Assembly: GCA_964535295.1 (NCBI GenBank)
Contig: CAZHUW010000032.1
Span: 1 to 22,973, forward strand
From: SB21 sp964535295
GTDB lineage: Bacteria; CLD3; SB21
Direction of reading: 5' to 3'
Length of the DNA: 22,973 bases
In this document: positions 22,550 to 22,973 of the stretch, piece by piece
Layout of the letters: each line of letters opens with the position of its first letter
Numbering within the stretch: the first letter of the stretch is position 1
Notes under the pieces: generated by a model
Database searches by the model: none
What the model saw: only the letters and a program-made list of their open reading frames with translations
What the model was told of the DNA's origin: nothing
Program-made: the position numbers and the translations under genes

Positions 22550-22957
22550 CTATTTTTCAGGTAATTCCAATACTTCACTTATTTGTAAATTCTTAGGAAT
22601 AAACCTTTCTCTTAGTTCTTCATTGACAAAATTGAAGAACTGGTCCAGCATTTCTTTCGAACTCAGCCTTATAGCTGTAGGATCTTTCAAAGAAACATGA
22701 ACTGATTCCCAAGGTAACGCTTTTTCCTTGTACCATTGTCCCCAATCTTTTTCAGTTTGTGTTGCATAGTAGTAGAATATGACTATTTCTTTTTTTGATA
22801 ATACATAAACAATTCCGCAATTAAACTTATTAATATTTTCTAGTTTGGGATTAAGCTCAATAATAATGCTTTTAAAAGGAACTTCTGTTGTTAAATCAAA
22901 ACCGCTTACAACATTACGCATTCTCTTAACCACGGTAAACTCCAGCTTATCAGGCAT
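22550..22957 (-). CDS. Hypothetical protein, partner of the HEPN-like gene, possibly truncated by the window
   Basis: At least 135 aa, acidic at the end (ISEVLELPEK), with a strand-rich first half (SIIIELNPKLENINKFNCGIVYVLSKKEIVIFYYYA) and a helical second half (SSKEMLDQFFNFVNEELRERF). No family recognised. The ATG at 22957 has no ribosome binding site, and the frame stays open (LTAAQ) to the edge at 22973, so the true start may be outside. AT-rich like the next gene, unlike the rest of the window. Inference: first gene of a two-gene module, perhaps an antitoxin or partner subunit. Confidence 0.55.
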   Translation of the reverse strand: MPDKLEFTVVKRMRNVVSGFDLTTEVPFKSIIIELNPKLENINKFNCGIVYVLSKKEIVIFYYYATQTEKDWGQWYKEKALPWESVHVSLKDPTAIRLSSKEMLDQFFNFVNEELRERFIPKNLQISEVLELPEK

Positions 22958-22973
22958 CTGGGCTGCTGTAAGC

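Overview
The window looks like a chromosomal segment from an uncultured, diderm, mesophilic bacterium, most likely of the Bacteroidota/Chlorobi/Ignavibacteria/KSB1 (FCB) neighbourhood. This rests on three secreted DUF2911 proteins, a DUF885 peptidase-like protein, a large secreted PIG-L deacetylase, a DUF6526 protein, small secreted beta-barrel-like proteins, and REP-like C5/G5 palindromes next to a DUF559 endonuclease. The phylum is an inference. Base composition is moderate for most of the window and clearly AT-richer after about 21.6 kb. Most genes have a clear GGAGG-type ribosome binding site. A 100-N gap flanked by an exact 55-bp duplication shows that this is a draft scaffold.

Layout. 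130-9675, all plus strand: DinB-like protein, a cyclic-nucleotide-binding/cation-exchanger fusion, RsgA GTPase (TTG start, strong terminator behind it), DUF885 peptidase-like protein, rhodanese, DoxX-like membrane protein, DUF6526 protein and a PIG-L deacetylase. 9741-12962, minus strand: three secreted DUF2911 proteins and a YciI-like protein; the third DUF2911 gene contains the assembly gap but is intact once the duplication is collapsed. 13118-16852, plus strand: an NAD(P)-binding epimerase-like protein, a beta-CASP metallo-beta-lactamase nuclease, a cluster of palindromic repeats carrying a broken DUF559 endonuclease, and an e(P4)-type acid phosphatase. 16862-22957, minus strand: two secreted probable outer-membrane proteins with an alpha/beta-hydrolase relic between them, the intact hydrolase, a dihydrofolate-reductase-fold protein, a PEP-mutase/isocitrate-lyase-family protein, a 415-bp stretch of gene relics, and an AT-rich two-gene module ending in a HEPN-like protein.

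The first 17 kb is mostly housekeeping, envelope and stress functions. The accessory part runs from 15.3 to 22.97 kb. There, (i) a DUF559 gene sits between near-perfect 32-bp inverted copies of a palindromic repeat, and a second pair of the same repeat supplies the N-terminal codons of the hydrolase; (ii) the hydrolase and reductase genes have left partial copies on both sides of the intact genes, one showing a clean in-frame 405-bp deletion at an 8-bp repeat; (iii) the right edge holds a possible RNase-toxin or defence pair. The best candidates for something undescribed are the DUF559/inverted-repeat unit and the HEPN-like pair. The nucleotide-gated exchanger fusion is the most unusual single protein.
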